Of a DNA stretch of 64,000 nt, positions 26,028 to 34,976 are shown one piece after another (position 1 is the stretch's first letter; each line of letters starts with the position of its first letter). Location: NCBI RefSeq assembly GCF_027923405.1, contig NZ_BQYI01000001.1, positions 1,900,501 through 1,964,500 on the forward strand, written 5' to 3'. This DNA is from Paenibacillus sp. YYML68 (GTDB lineage: Bacteria > Bacillota > Bacilli > Paenibacillales > NBRC-103111). A model generated the notes under the pieces. That model saw only the letters and a program-made list of their open reading frames with translations. It did not search any database and had not been told where the DNA came from. The translations under genes and the position numbers were made by a program.

Positions 26028-27872
26028 ATGTTCAAGAAGGAATGGAGTAAGTCGAGCGTTGTCTTATTCGGGAATGCACTAATTATTATGATCTGCTTGC
26101 TACTGCTCGCATACGGCTCGTTACGCGTGTTGTCCAATCAGATCTATGACTGGAATCTGCAAGGCACGATGTCACAGCAGCCGCACGAGGACATCGTCGT
26201 CATCGGCATCGACGAGCGTTCGATCAAGGAGGTCGGTCCATATCCGTGGGATCGTACTGTATATGTGGATCTGATTCAGAAGCTGCAGCAGGGTGGAGCG
26301 AAGGTGATCGGCTTCGATATCGAGCTGTACACAGAGAGCTCGAAGCCAGAGAGCGACAGGCTGCTCGCTGCAGAGCTCGCGAAGCATGACAATATTATTT
26401 TGCCGTCTCACGCGCAGCTGGAGGGGCAGTTCAATCGCAGCACGACGGTGAAGGCGGGGCAGCTTATTCAGGCGCAAGGTGTACAGCAGCCGATTCCGCT
26501 CTTCAGGGAGCATGTGAAACGCGCCCACATTAATGCAGCGTTCGATATGGACGGCGTCATTCGCTCCAACTGGCTGCAGATTGAGACGCCGGAGGGCGTA
26601 TTCCCGTCCATGGGTCTTGCGATGGCGCAGCTCGCAGGGGCAGACGTCAGTCGCTTCCTAGAGCTTCCAGTCTTGAAGGATCGGCCTCGCTCGGAGCTGC
26701 TGCTGCGCTGGGATGCGAAGGAGTTCGACTTCGAGACGATTCCTTTTATCAACGTGGTGCAAGGGAAGGTGCCGGTATCGGCGTTCAAGGACAGACTTGT
26801 GCTGGTCGGCTATGTAGCTCCAGGCTCGGATGAAGGCATTACACCGGTAGAGAACCATATGCATCTGGTGTATGCGCATGCGACGATTTTGAACCAGATT
26901 CTGAAGGATCAAGTCATTACGAAGGCGCACCACCTTGTAGAGCTGGCATTAACGCTCATCGCTCTGGCGCTGGCGGCACTGCTGTCATGGCGAGTTCGTG
27001 CGACGACCGGGGCGCTGATGATGCTCGGCTTCACCGTTGCGCTGCTTGCTGGTCAATATGTGCTGTTCATGACGAGCCAGCAATATATGGATGTCGTGAA
27101 CGCCGTCGTGTGCGGCTTGCTCGCTTATCTCGGCAACCTGTCGATGAAGACGTACTTCGAGACGAAGCAGAAGCTGTACATAACGAAGCAGTTCGGTCGC
27201 TACATCTCGCCGGATCTTGTGAAGGAGATTGCGAGCAGCGAGCAGGAGATTAAGCTCGGCGGCATCAGCAAGGAGCTGACGGTGCTGTTCCTCGACGTAC
27301 GAGGCTTCACACCGCTGTCCGAGAGGCTGAAGCCGGAGGAGGTTGTCGACTTCCTCAACATGATGTTCGACTTGATTACGGAGCGGGCGCTTGCCAATCA
27401 CGGGACGATCGACAAATTTATCGGTGATGCCGCGATGATTCTGTTCAACGCTCCGCTGGACGTTCCGAATCACCCGTACTATGCCGTGAAGACGGCCTTT
27501 GAAATTCAAGCTGGCATGAAGAAGGTGCGGGAGGACGTGCTGGAGAAGTATGGAGTTACGATCAGCGTCGGTATCGGCATCAATACAGGAGACGTTGTCG
27601 TCGGCAATATCGGATCCTACTTGCGTGTCGACTACACGGCGATCGGGGATAACGTCAATACGGCGGCCCGGATCGAGTCCAACACGCAGCCGAACCAGAT
27701 TCTCGTGTCGGAAACGACGTATGAGCTGACGAAGGCGTACTTTGAATATAACTTTGCAGGTGAGAAGCTGATGAAGGGGAAGAGTGCACCGCTCAAGCTG
27801 TTTGAGGTGCTGGACGTCACGGGAGCTCCCGAAGCTGCTACGGAGAGAGTGTCTAAGGGGTTAGGTAAATAA
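26028..27872 (+). CDS. CHASE2-domain class III adenylate/guanylate cyclase
   Basis: A 614-residue membrane sensor. A first membrane helix (12-34) leads to an extracellular CHASE2 domain ('IVVIGIDERSIKEVGPYPW', 'VIGFDIELY', 'RLVLVGYVAPGSDEG'). Three membrane helices (about 302-375) and a cytoplasmic class III cyclase domain (about 410-590) follow. Metal-binding Asp residues are in 'LFLDVRGFTPLSER' and 'FIGDAAM', an adenine-type Lys precedes in 'TIDKFIGDA', and Asn/Arg transition-state residues lie in 'GDNVNTAARIES'. All catalytic residues look present. cAMP production is rare in Firmicutes. The next genes code for a FecR-like and an NHL surface protein, a pairing known for CHASE2 cyclases. Confidence 0.9.
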   Translation: MFKKEWSKSSVVLFGNALIIMICLLLLAYGSLRVLSNQIYDWNLQGTMSQQPHEDIVVIGIDERSIKEVGPYPWDRTVYVDLIQKLQQGGAKVIGFDIELYTESSKPESDRLLAAELAKHDNIILPSHAQLEGQFNRSTTVKAGQLIQAQGVQQPIPLFREHVKRAHINAAFDMDGVIRSNWLQIETPEGVFPSMGLAMAQLAGADVSRFLELPVLKDRPRSELLLRWDAKEFDFETIPFINVVQGKVPVSAFKDRLVLVGYVAPGSDEGITPVENHMHLVYAHATILNQILKDQVITKAHHLVELALTLIALALAALLSWRVRATTGALMMLGFTVALLAGQYVLFMTSQQYMDVVNAVVCGLLAYLGNLSMKTYFETKQKLYITKQFGRYISPDLVKEIASSEQEIKLGGISKELTVLFLDVRGFTPLSERLKPEEVVDFLNMMFDLITERALANHGTIDKFIGDAAMILFNAPLDVPNHPYYAVKTAFEIQAGMKKVREDVLEKYGVTISVGIGINTGDVVVGNIGSYLRVDYTAIGDNVNTAARIESNTQPNQILVSETTYELTKAYFEYNFAGEKLMKGKSAPLKLFEVLDVTGAPEAATERVSKGLGK

Positions 27873-27886
27873 TGTGAAACATCACA
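27873..27886. promoter_or_regulatory. TGTGA-N4-TCACA palindrome
   Basis: A perfect TGTGA...TCACA dyad with a 4-base centre directly after the cyclase stop. The half sites are those of the CRP/FNR superfamily, though CRP sites have a 6-base centre. It could equally be part of a weak terminator, since TTTTTT follows 11 bases later. Confidence 0.3.
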
Positions 27887-27913
27887 CATTTCGACTTTTT
27901 TCACCGATATTCA

Positions 27914-27942
27914 TTGTAAAATCTAGCTACCCCTATTAAAAT
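27914..27942 (+). promoter_or_regulatory. promoter of the FecR-NHL pair
   Basis: TTGTAA, 17 bp, TAAAAT, ending 60 bp before the FecR-domain gene. Confidence 0.6.
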
Positions 27943-28002
27943 GAAGGTACATTCAAGGCATGTCTAGTTCTTCATGCATAGAAGTCTGAGAGGAGTATGA
28001 AC

Positions 28003-30108
28003 GTGAGGAAGAAATCTCATCTACGTCGTAATCGGCGCGGTACGCTCGTCCGCTTACTCGTCACGGCAAGCTTGGTGTCTACGACGCTGTCCTCCCCAAT
28101 GGCGCTGCCTGCGCATGCGAGCTCCGTTCGTTCGGCGATCGTATCGGAGGTTACCGGAACGGTTACATATAAGAAATCTGGTGGCTCCAGATCCAATACC
28201 GTCTATCAAGACTTGACACTTAATGAGGGCGATTCGATCTCAACAGGCTCTGGTGCCTATGCTGTGCTGAAGATCGCCGATCGCGATGATCTCATTACGA
28301 TTGATCAGAACACGGAGGTATACATATCCGAGCTGGTGGAAATCGATGGCGCGAAGAAGTCGAAGCTGAAGATGTGGGCTGGCTCTCTGTGGAGCAAGGT
28401 GAAGTCACTCGTCGCAAGCTCCGATGAGGTCGAGGTGGCAACGCCGACTGCGGTCATGGGTGTTCGCGGCACGCACTTCTATACGTATGTCAATCCGTTG
28501 ACCGGCCAGGAGCTCATGCTCGTTGCCTCCGGGCGGGTACACGTCAATACGATTACAGCGACCGAGCTGATGGATACGCAAGGGGCGGTCATCTCGCCGT
28601 CGGAGTCGGGCAAATCGGTCATGGTGTACCCGGCGCAGCAAGTTACACTTGATAAAGGGCAAGAGGTACAAGATCTGAAGACGAAGGTAGAGTACGTCGA
28701 CATCAATGAGCTCGTATCTGTTGCATCGCCTGCGGTGCTAGGCAAAATTATTGAGAATGTGCCGGATATTCTGCAGGAGAACGAAAAAGTCAAGGAGCAG
28801 CTGAAGCAGAAGTTCGAGCAGGGTGCTCAGAAGCCGGATCCGAATGCGGCCTTGTTCATTCCAACTGATGAGGTGCTGAAGAAGATTCAGTCCAATATTG
28901 ATGCATTCTTGCCAAACGTGGCGAAGCAAGCGGTTGAGCAGAAAAAAGTAACGGAGCAGCAAATTCAAAATACGAATGCCAAAATTGCGGAAGCTCAAAA
29001 AAAGCTGGATCTGAACAATGTGCCAAAGCTCGATCCGAATGCAGGTAAAGATCCTGCGGCAGGGAAGCCGGTGAGCAAGCCGGCTGTCCAGGTCGGAGCG
29101 GGCAAGGAGGCCGAGGAGAACCGAAAGGCGGCTCCACAGCAAGCGATCGAGCAAGCGAAGGCGAGCACAACGAGCAAGGCCGCTGAGAATACGAAGGTAG
29201 AGACGAAGCTCGTTCAGACCGCCGAGCAGACGCTGTTGAACAGCTATACGGCATCGCAGCAGCAGCAATTCAATAAAGCGAAGACGGACAATACAGCGGC
29301 TAACCCGCAGCCTGTACAGGTGCCAAATTCCTCAGGCGGCGGAAGCAGCGGCGAGGTGCCGGCGAAGCCGGAGCTCGTCAGTACGGCGGTGACGAAGGCG
29401 CTAGTCAACCAAGAGGTCGAGCTGAAGCTGAAGGCAGCAGCAGGGACGACCGTTTCGGTCAAGAAGGCGGGCAGCACGGAGTCACCGCAGAGCGCAGCCG
29501 TTGTGGACGGAACAGCGACGATTAAGGTGAAGTTCAGCCAGCGCGGAACGTATACGTTGCACGCTTATACGACGAATAGCAACGGATCGAGCGAGTCGAT
29601 CAGCCTGCCAGCTATTCAAGTGTACGAGCCAGCGGTGAAGGCGGTGCAAGCCGGACCGAGAAGCGGCTCCGAGGTAAGGCTGCAGCTGGATATTCAAGAT
29701 ATCGTAGATGGCACCACCTTGAATGAAAAGTCGTTCTATGCAGTAGAGGTGCATTTGTTGTATGACAAGACGAAGCTGACCTACAATGGACCAAAAGCGC
29801 TGCCTGATAATGACGGCACGCTATTCGACGGAGCTAATGGTGCCGAGGTAGTGAGGCAGGATAGTGGTGCAACACAAAGCGAGCTTACCTACGCTGGGTC
29901 ACTCTTCCAGTCCTCGACTTCGAATCCAGCTAGTGAGATCAGTCTGAACGGTGCGAAGAAGACGCTTGCTTACATTCCGCTTACTGTGACGACGACGGAC
30001 CCTTCGGCGGAAGTGACTGTGGCCTATGTGAAGGTCTTAGATAAGGCAGGGGACATCCTATTTGAGTCCAGCAACAGTCAGAAGCTGACCGTCAGCTTGA
30101 CGAACTAG
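28003..30108 (+). CDS. secreted FecR-domain protein with C-terminal cohesin-like domain
   Basis: About 701 residues. A basic signal peptide ends near 'ALPAHASS'. The FecR domain follows (about 45-230: 'SEVTGTVTYKK', 'LNEGDSISTGSGAYAVLKI', 'VATPTAVMGVRGTHFYTYV'), then a long Lys/Gln/Ala-rich coiled linker (about 260-440), an Ig-like region and a cohesin-like module ('FYAVEVHLLYDKTKLTYNG' onward). It is probably a wall-associated scaffold rather than an iron regulator, as there is no sigma factor or TonB system. The GTG at 28003 lies 7 bp after AGGAG; the ATG two codons earlier is too close. It follows the CHASE2 cyclase and precedes an NHL protein 30 bp later. Confidence 0.82.
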   Translation: MRKKSHLRRNRRGTLVRLLVTASLVSTTLSSPMALPAHASSVRSAIVSEVTGTVTYKKSGGSRSNTVYQDLTLNEGDSISTGSGAYAVLKIADRDDLITIDQNTEVYISELVEIDGAKKSKLKMWAGSLWSKVKSLVASSDEVEVATPTAVMGVRGTHFYTYVNPLTGQELMLVASGRVHVNTITATELMDTQGAVISPSESGKSVMVYPAQQVTLDKGQEVQDLKTKVEYVDINELVSVASPAVLGKIIENVPDILQENEKVKEQLKQKFEQGAQKPDPNAALFIPTDEVLKKIQSNIDAFLPNVAKQAVEQKKVTEQQIQNTNAKIAEAQKKLDLNNVPKLDPNAGKDPAAGKPVSKPAVQVGAGKEAEENRKAAPQQAIEQAKASTTSKAAENTKVETKLVQTAEQTLLNSYTASQQQQFNKAKTDNTAANPQPVQVPNSSGGGSSGEVPAKPELVSTAVTKALVNQEVELKLKAAAGTTVSVKKAGSTESPQSAAVVDGTATIKVKFSQRGTYTLHAYTTNSNGSSESISLPAIQVYEPAVKAVQAGPRSGSEVRLQLDIQDIVDGTTLNEKSFYAVEVHLLYDKTKLTYNGPKALPDNDGTLFDGANGAEVVRQDSGATQSELTYAGSLFQSSTSNPASEISLNGAKKTLAYIPLTVTTTDPSAEVTVAYVKVLDKAGDILFESSNSQKLTVSLTN

Positions 30109-30138
30109 CGCATCCTGCAAGGTGAAGGAGAAACGAAT

Positions 30139-31740
30139 ATGAATAAAGTGTTACGAATCCTATTAGTCTCAGGGCTGGCAGCCGCTCTTGCTACAGGTGG
30201 CTCCGCCTCGGCGGCTTCCTTATTGGAGGGTGCGTTGCTCGGGGCGGATCAGAAGCCTCTGCTCACCGTCGATACCGCAGCTGGAACTGGACAACTCGGC
30301 AGCGCGAACGGCGCAGCCGCCTCGGCGACGTTCCGTATACCTGCCGGACTTGCGGTTAAGGCTGACGGGACTGTATATATCGCCGATTCCCGTAATCACG
30401 AGATACGCGCCATGAAGGATGGTAAGGTGGAGCTTGTCGCCGGTACGTTCTTCGATGTCGATGATAAGGGCTTCCCAGTGGGTGGTATGCTGGACGGTCA
30501 AGGGGAGCTAACCTTATTCACGAACCCTCACGGCATTTCGTTGGATAAAAATGGGAACTTGTACGTCGCTGACTCGGGTAATCATGCCATTCGCAAAATC
30601 GATGCATCCGGCAATGTGACGACGTTAGCGGGAGACGGAATTATCGGGCTCACGGATGATGTCGGCGGGAAGGCTCGCTTCTATCAGCCTCTGGATGTAG
30701 CTGTAGCCGATAATGGCACCGTCTATGTAGCGGATACGCTCAATCATGTCATTCGCCGCATTGCGACGAACGGCCAAGTGACGACGTTGAATGCGCCCTC
30801 TACTCGAGCGGTGGAAGTATCGCGTGGTCAGGCCGCTCCAGCGGGTGACTTCGCAGACGGCGAGCTGAAGAACGCGAAGTTCAACGAGCCGAGCGGTCTT
30901 GTCCTAGATGCGAAGGGCAACCTGTATGTGAGCGATTCGGGCAATCAGCGCATACGTTACATCGACCTGCAGCAGCAGACGGTAACGACGGTGGCAGGAG
31001 GCGGTCAAGCTTCCCGACTGACGGACTTGTATGTACCTGGCGAGTATGCAGACGGACCTGCTGCAGCGGCTCGCTTTCATTTTCCGATAGGGCTGGCCTT
31101 AACAGATAATGGCGGGATTGTCGTTGCGGATAGTCAGAATCACTCGATTCGTCTCATTGCGAACGGTCAAGTGACGACTGTTGCAGGTACAGCTAATCAG
31201 ACAACGATGGAGCATGACGGCGTAGACAGGCATACAGGCTTTCATCGTCCGGTAGATGTTGCCGTGCTGAAGGATGGCAGTCTGCTCGTCGCCGATGCCT
31301 TCAATAATAAGCTTCGACATGTACAGCCATTCAAGCTTCCAGCTAATCTACCACAAGATGATAGCGTGAAGGTCGTCTTGAACAACGACTGGATTACGTT
31401 CGATGCACAACCGGAAATTACGAACGGACGCACGATGGTGCCGGTTGGTGCAATCTCCGAGGCGCTAGGCTACAAGGTGACGTTCGATGATGCGACAAGA
31501 GCAATTCAGTTGATCAAGGACGATGTGACCATTGAATTGTACGTTGATCGCACGGGGATTAAGCGATTGGTTGAAGGCGAGCGTGCCGTCGAGAAGGAGA
31601 CGGACGCAGCTCCGTATATGAAGCAGGGCCGCACGTATGTGCCTGTTCGCTTCTTCGCTGAAGAGATCGGACTTGACGTGCAGTGGGATGGGAATTCCCG
31701 TACCGCTATTATTCGCACTAAGCTCCAAGACAATAATTAA
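30139..31740 (+). CDS. secreted NHL-repeat propeller with copper amine oxidase N-terminal-like domain
   Basis: A 533-residue exported protein (signal peptide ends near 'GGSASAAS'). At least five NHL-type repeats are visible from about residue 60 to 395, each with the 'G.LYVADSGNHAIRKI' pattern, forming a beta-propeller. The last 125 residues are a copper-amine-oxidase-N (PF07833) module ('VVLNNDWITFDAQPEITNGR', 'GRTYVPVRFFAEEIG'), common in Paenibacillus surface proteins and unrelated to oxidase activity. It probably binds carbohydrate or protein on the wall. It lies 30 bp after the FecR gene, so the two form an operon, closed by a strong terminator. Confidence 0.85.
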   Translation: MNKVLRILLVSGLAAALATGGSASAASLLEGALLGADQKPLLTVDTAAGTGQLGSANGAAASATFRIPAGLAVKADGTVYIADSRNHEIRAMKDGKVELVAGTFFDVDDKGFPVGGMLDGQGELTLFTNPHGISLDKNGNLYVADSGNHAIRKIDASGNVTTLAGDGIIGLTDDVGGKARFYQPLDVAVADNGTVYVADTLNHVIRRIATNGQVTTLNAPSTRAVEVSRGQAAPAGDFADGELKNAKFNEPSGLVLDAKGNLYVSDSGNQRIRYIDLQQQTVTTVAGGGQASRLTDLYVPGEYADGPAAAARFHFPIGLALTDNGGIVVADSQNHSIRLIANGQVTTVAGTANQTTMEHDGVDRHTGFHRPVDVAVLKDGSLLVADAFNNKLRHVQPFKLPANLPQDDSVKVVLNNDWITFDAQPEITNGRTMVPVGAISEALGYKVTFDDATRAIQLIKDDVTIELYVDRTGIKRLVEGERAVEKETDAAPYMKQGRTYVPVRFFAEEIGLDVQWDGNSRTAIIRTKLQDNN

Positions 31741-31758
31741 TCTCGATGTGGGCAGGAA

Positions 31759-31820
31759 AAGACTTATCCGATGGAGAAATGTATTTTAACATTCTTCATG
31801 AATCGGATCAGTCTTTTTTT
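31759..31820 (+). terminator. terminator of the FecR-NHL operon
   Basis: AAGACTTATCCGAT and ATCGGATCAGTCTT pair over 14 positions with one mismatch around a 29-base loop, then a run of T. Confidence 0.85.
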
Positions 31821-31878
31821 CGACCTAGTGCCTTGCTCGGTTCATTATATCGTTCATCGGTGGGGGGAGGGGATTATC

Positions 31879-32616
31879 ATGTCTATTGAGAACGACAAGC
31901 TGCTCGAGCGAATTGAACAGCTGGAGAAACGTAATCGAGAGCTGGAGCTGCTGCTTGCTTCTGCTTCTGTGCTGAGCCGCACGGATCTTGTTCAGGAGGA
32001 GCCGTTCTCGGTCAGTCTGATCCAATCACTCGTGCTGGCGCTTGATTCACGGGATCCGTATACGGCCGGTCATTCCTCGCGGGTAGCGCTATATTCGCTA
32101 TGGATTGCTCGCAAGCTAGGCATGTCGGAGGAAGAGTGCCGTCAGTTCCATCGAGCTGCCTTAATGCACGACATTGGCAAGATCGGGGTGCCAGACCGTG
32201 TGCTGCTGAAGGAGGAGAGCTTGACCGACGAGGAGTTCCAGGTCATGATCTCCCATACGACGATCGGCGCGCGCATCTTATCGAAGCTGGAGCCGGAGTC
32301 GAGGATGGTGCAGGCGACGGAGGTCGCGAAGTACCATCATGAGAAGATGGACGGCTCGGGCTATCCGGAAGGGCTACTGGGCGAGGCGATTCCGTTCTTC
32401 GCGCGCATCGCTGCGGTAGCGGATGCATTCGATGCGATGACGACGGATCGGCCTTATGCGAAGGGGCGAAGCTATGCGGACGGGGTGAAGGAAATCATTC
32501 GGTGCCGGGGCACGCACTTCGATCCGGTCGTGGTCGATGCGTTCGAAGCGGTGATGCGCGAACGGCTCGGGCGTGAGTTCGATCGTTATGTGATGAAGCA
32601 TGGTGATCTGGTGTAA
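31879..32616 (+). CDS. HD-GYP domain c-di-GMP phosphodiesterase
   Basis: A 245-residue cytoplasmic protein. A short coiled-coil (residues 5-28) precedes an HD-GYP domain: 'AGHSSRVALYS', 'ALMHDIGKIGVPD', 'KYHHEKMDGSGYPEGL' and 'ADAFDAMTTDRPY' carry the metal ligands and the HHExxDGxGYP motif of active enzymes, which linearise cyclic di-GMP. There is no sensor or receiver domain. The ATG at 31879 follows GGGGAGGGG; a longer frame begins inside the upstream terminator. It sits next to a cyclase block, and a diguanylate cyclase lies 30 kb away at 61.5 kb. Confidence 0.9.
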   Translation: MSIENDKLLERIEQLEKRNRELELLLASASVLSRTDLVQEEPFSVSLIQSLVLALDSRDPYTAGHSSRVALYSLWIARKLGMSEEECRQFHRAALMHDIGKIGVPDRVLLKEESLTDEEFQVMISHTTIGARILSKLEPESRMVQATEVAKYHHEKMDGSGYPEGLLGEAIPFFARIAAVADAFDAMTTDRPYAKGRSYADGVKEIIRCRGTHFDPVVVDAFEAVMRERLGREFDRYVMKHGDLV

Positions 32617-32634
32617 CAGAACCTGAGTGTACAT

Positions 32635-32672
32635 AAGGAGCGACTCCCACAGGTATGCGGAGGCCGCTCCTT
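32635..32672. terminator. terminator after the HD-GYP gene
   Basis: AAGGAGCG and CGCTCCTT pair over 8 bp around a 22-base loop. It sits between the HD-GYP gene and a converging small gene. Confidence 0.65.
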
Positions 32673-32697
32673 CTTCGTGTCTTACATGAGACTCCTC

Positions 32698-32835
32698 TTA
32701 TCCGTTGACGATCAGCAGCACCGTCATCGCGACGATGACACCACCGACTGCCGAGCCTATCCAGATGATCAGCTTTTTATTCGGCTCATCCTTCGCTTTG
32801 CGCTTTGTGTAAGGAGAAATTTTTGGCTTGGACAT
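32698..32835 (-). CDS. 45-residue single-pass membrane protein
   Basis: A short gene: 'MSKPKISPYTKRKAKDEPNK' followed by a 22-residue hydrophobic helix ('LIIWIGSAVGGVIVAMTVLLIV') and NG. The basic N-terminus and single helix predict an inner-membrane protein with the N-terminus inside. AAAGGGTGG precedes the ATG at good distance and a stop follows directly. I do not recognise the family; the compact ribosome site, helix and stop make it convincing. Confidence 0.6.
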   Translation of the reverse strand: MSKPKISPYTKRKAKDEPNKKLIIWIGSAVGGVIVAMTVLLIVNG

Positions 32836-32910
32836 TGTGATCCACCCTTTCCTTTGAGAGGTTATAAGCATATATTAACATATTGTAACCGTTTTAGTAG
32901 GAGGAAGTTG

Positions 32911-32961
32911 ATGGGCTGTCCCCTTTATTTTTCCGGCGTAAAGCGATACACTGTCATCTAG
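32911..32961 (+). CDS. possible 16-residue peptide upstream of pyrD
   Basis: AGGAGG is followed at 6 bp by an ATG that opens a short frame, 'MGCPLYFSGVKRYTVI', ending in TAG 52 bp before pyrD. The ribosome site is as good as those of real genes, yet the peptide has no family. It could be a leader peptide of pyrD, a small protein, or chance. Confidence 0.3.
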   Translation: MGCPLYFSGVKRYTVI

Positions 32962-33013
32962 AGACTTATTCGAATTAACGAACTGCAAGTACGGACGGAA
33001 GAGGGAGACACGC

Positions 33014-34114
33014 ATGTTGTATAAGAAGATTGCAAAGCCCGTGCTGTTCCGCATGGACCCGGAAAAAGCGCATCACCTGATGATTGATCTTATGTATACG
33101 CTCGGTAACGTGCCAGGCGGCCGCCAAACGCTGAAGGCGATGTGGGGCGTCGGCTCGTATCCGGAGCTGGAGACGGAGGTTGTCGGCATCCGCTTCCCGA
33201 ATCCCGTAGGACTCGCCGCTGGACTCGATAAGAACGGTAAGGCAGTGCCCGGCTTCTCAAGCATCGGCTTCGGCTTCATGGAGGTCGGGACGATCACGCC
33301 TCAGCCGCAGGAGGGTAATCCGCTGCCGCGCTTGTTCCGCCTGCCTGAAGACGGGGCGCTGATCAATCGCATGGGCTTCAATAACGTCGGAGTCGAGGGC
33401 ATGAAGCGCAACCTGCGCAGTCAAGGCAGCCGCACCATTCCACTGGCTATTAATATTGGTAAAAATAAATCGACGCCGAACGAGGAAGCCGAGAACGATT
33501 ACCGCCTCTGCATCCAGGCGCTGTACGGCTACGGCGACTTCTTCGTTGTGAATATCAGCTCGCCGAATACGCCTGATCTGCGTCAGCTGCAGCATGGAGA
33601 CGACCTGTCGAGACTGCTGGCGGCGGTCAAGGATGAGATACGCGTGCAGCATGCGCAGTTCGGCGGCAAGGAGAAGCCGGTACTCGTGAAGATCGCTCCA
33701 GACTTGACGCCGGAGGAGACCGAATATACGGTGGCGACGATCGTGCGTAGCGGCGTGTCCGGCATCATCGTCTCGAACACGACGATTGGGCGTGATGGGC
33801 TTGCGCACCCGAATCGAGGCGAAGCAGGGGGCTTGAGCGGCAGACCGCTGACGTCGAAGTCGACGGAGCTTATTCGCAGTGTGTATAAGCTGACGGAGGG
33901 CAACGTTCCGATCATCGGCTCGGGGGGCATTTTCACCGCGGAGGACGCATATGAAAAAATACGGGCCGGGGCCAGCTTGGTCGAGGTATATACGGCGCTT
34001 ATTTATGAAGGTCCCCCGCTGCTGAAGCAGATCAATCAAGGGCTGCGCAAGCTGCTGAAGAAGGACGGCTTCAAGCATATTTCGGAGGCGGTCGGCTCGG
34101 AGCATCGAGGTTAA
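33014..34114 (+). CDS. pyrD: dihydroorotate dehydrogenase (quinone), class 2
   Basis: Oxidises dihydroorotate to orotate with quinone as acceptor in pyrimidine synthesis. At 366 residues it has the class 2 N-terminal membrane-association helices ('YKKIAKPVLFRMDPEKAHHL') and the FMN barrel with 'GLAAGLDKNG', 'PLPRLFRL', 'INRMGFNN', the catalytic Ser in 'NISSPNTPDLR' and 'IIGSGGIFT'. Bacillus uses class 1B in its pyr operon; a lone class 2 enzyme outside pyr is seen in Paenibacillaceae. GAGGGAG precedes the ATG. The small alarmone synthetase gene follows 18 bp later. Confidence 0.95.
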   Translation: MLYKKIAKPVLFRMDPEKAHHLMIDLMYTLGNVPGGRQTLKAMWGVGSYPELETEVVGIRFPNPVGLAAGLDKNGKAVPGFSSIGFGFMEVGTITPQPQEGNPLPRLFRLPEDGALINRMGFNNVGVEGMKRNLRSQGSRTIPLAINIGKNKSTPNEEAENDYRLCIQALYGYGDFFVVNISSPNTPDLRQLQHGDDLSRLLAAVKDEIRVQHAQFGGKEKPVLVKIAPDLTPEETEYTVATIVRSGVSGIIVSNTTIGRDGLAHPNRGEAGGLSGRPLTSKSTELIRSVYKLTEGNVPIIGSGGIFTAEDAYEKIRAGASLVEVYTALIYEGPPLLKQINQGLRKLLKKDGFKHISEAVGSEHRG

Positions 34115-34132
34115 GTCTAGGGAGGATCGCAT

Positions 34133-34930
34133 ATGGATGGTCGTGACTGGAAGAAGTTTCTCATCCCATACGAGCAAGCGGTAGAGGAGCTGAAGGTAAA
34201 GTTCAAGACGCTCCGCTCGGAGCTGAAGACGCGGGAGCAATATTCGCCGATTGAATTCGTTACCGGACGCGTGAAGCGAATTTCCAGCATATTGGAGAAG
34301 GCGAAGCGGTTAAGCGTGCCGATGGAGCAGCTCGAAACAGGCATTGAGGATATTGCCGGCATCCGCATTATGTGCCAATTCGTGGAGGACATCGAGCGTC
34401 TGGCCGAAATTATTCGTGCGCGCGAGGATATGACCGTGCTGTACGTGAAGGATTATATTAATAATAAGAAGCCGAGCGGGTATCGCAGCTACCATATTAT
34501 CGTCGAATTCCCTGTGCAGACGGCGCTTGGCATGAAGCGGGTACTTGCGGAGATTCAGCTGCGGACGCTGGCTATGAATTTCTGGGCAACGATTGAGCAT
34601 TCATTGAATTATAAATATCGTCAGAGCTTGCCGGAAGAAGTCGTCAACCGGTTAAGCAAGGCAGCGGAGGCGGCCTATCTGCTCGATCAAGAGATGAGCA
34701 GCATTCGCCATGAGATTATGGAGGCGCAGGAGCTGTTCGAGGATATGTCGAACATCGTGAACAAGCTCATGGACGGCATTCAGCAGCTCTACTTCTACCA
34801 TCGCGTGCGCGAGGCGGCGCACTTCCAGCTTCGCTTCAACGAGCTGTGGGATTCGAACGATGTATGGCTGCTGAAGGAGCTGTCCAATCAGGTTGACGAG
34901 GCGATCAGCCGGGCGAAAAAAAGTACGTAG
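34133..34930 (+). CDS. relQ: small alarmone synthetase (RelQ/YjbM-like)
   Basis: Makes (p)ppGpp by transferring pyrophosphate from ATP to GDP or GTP. A 265-residue single-domain RelA/SpoT synthetase: 'IEDIAGIRIMCQFVEDI', 'NNKKPSGYRSYHIIVE' and 'EIQLRTLAMNFWATIEH' carry the substrate-binding residues. There is no hydrolase or TGS domain. It is longer than Bacillus YjbM (about 210 aa), the extra being C-terminal helix. GGGAGG supports the ATG. It is in the same direction as pyrD, 18 bp away, linking nucleotide synthesis with stringent control. Confidence 0.9.
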   Translation: MDGRDWKKFLIPYEQAVEELKVKFKTLRSELKTREQYSPIEFVTGRVKRISSILEKAKRLSVPMEQLETGIEDIAGIRIMCQFVEDIERLAEIIRAREDMTVLYVKDYINNKKPSGYRSYHIIVEFPVQTALGMKRVLAEIQLRTLAMNFWATIEHSLNYKYRQSLPEEVVNRLSKAAEAAYLLDQEMSSIRHEIMEAQELFEDMSNIVNKLMDGIQQLYFYHRVREAAHFQLRFNELWDSNDVWLLKELSNQVDEAISRAKKST

Positions 34931-34976
34931 TCGTGATCCGCGGCGCTAAGAGTGCGTAGAGGAAGGAGCAAACGTT

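Noticed and set aside
28003-30108. Iron-uptake FecR signalling system
   Set aside because: No FecI-type sigma factor or TonB receptor is adjacent; the FecR domain is in an exported Gram-positive protein.
33257-34240. A 327-codon frame opposite pyrD
   Set aside because: No ribosome site or family pattern; pyrD has every expected motif on the other strand.
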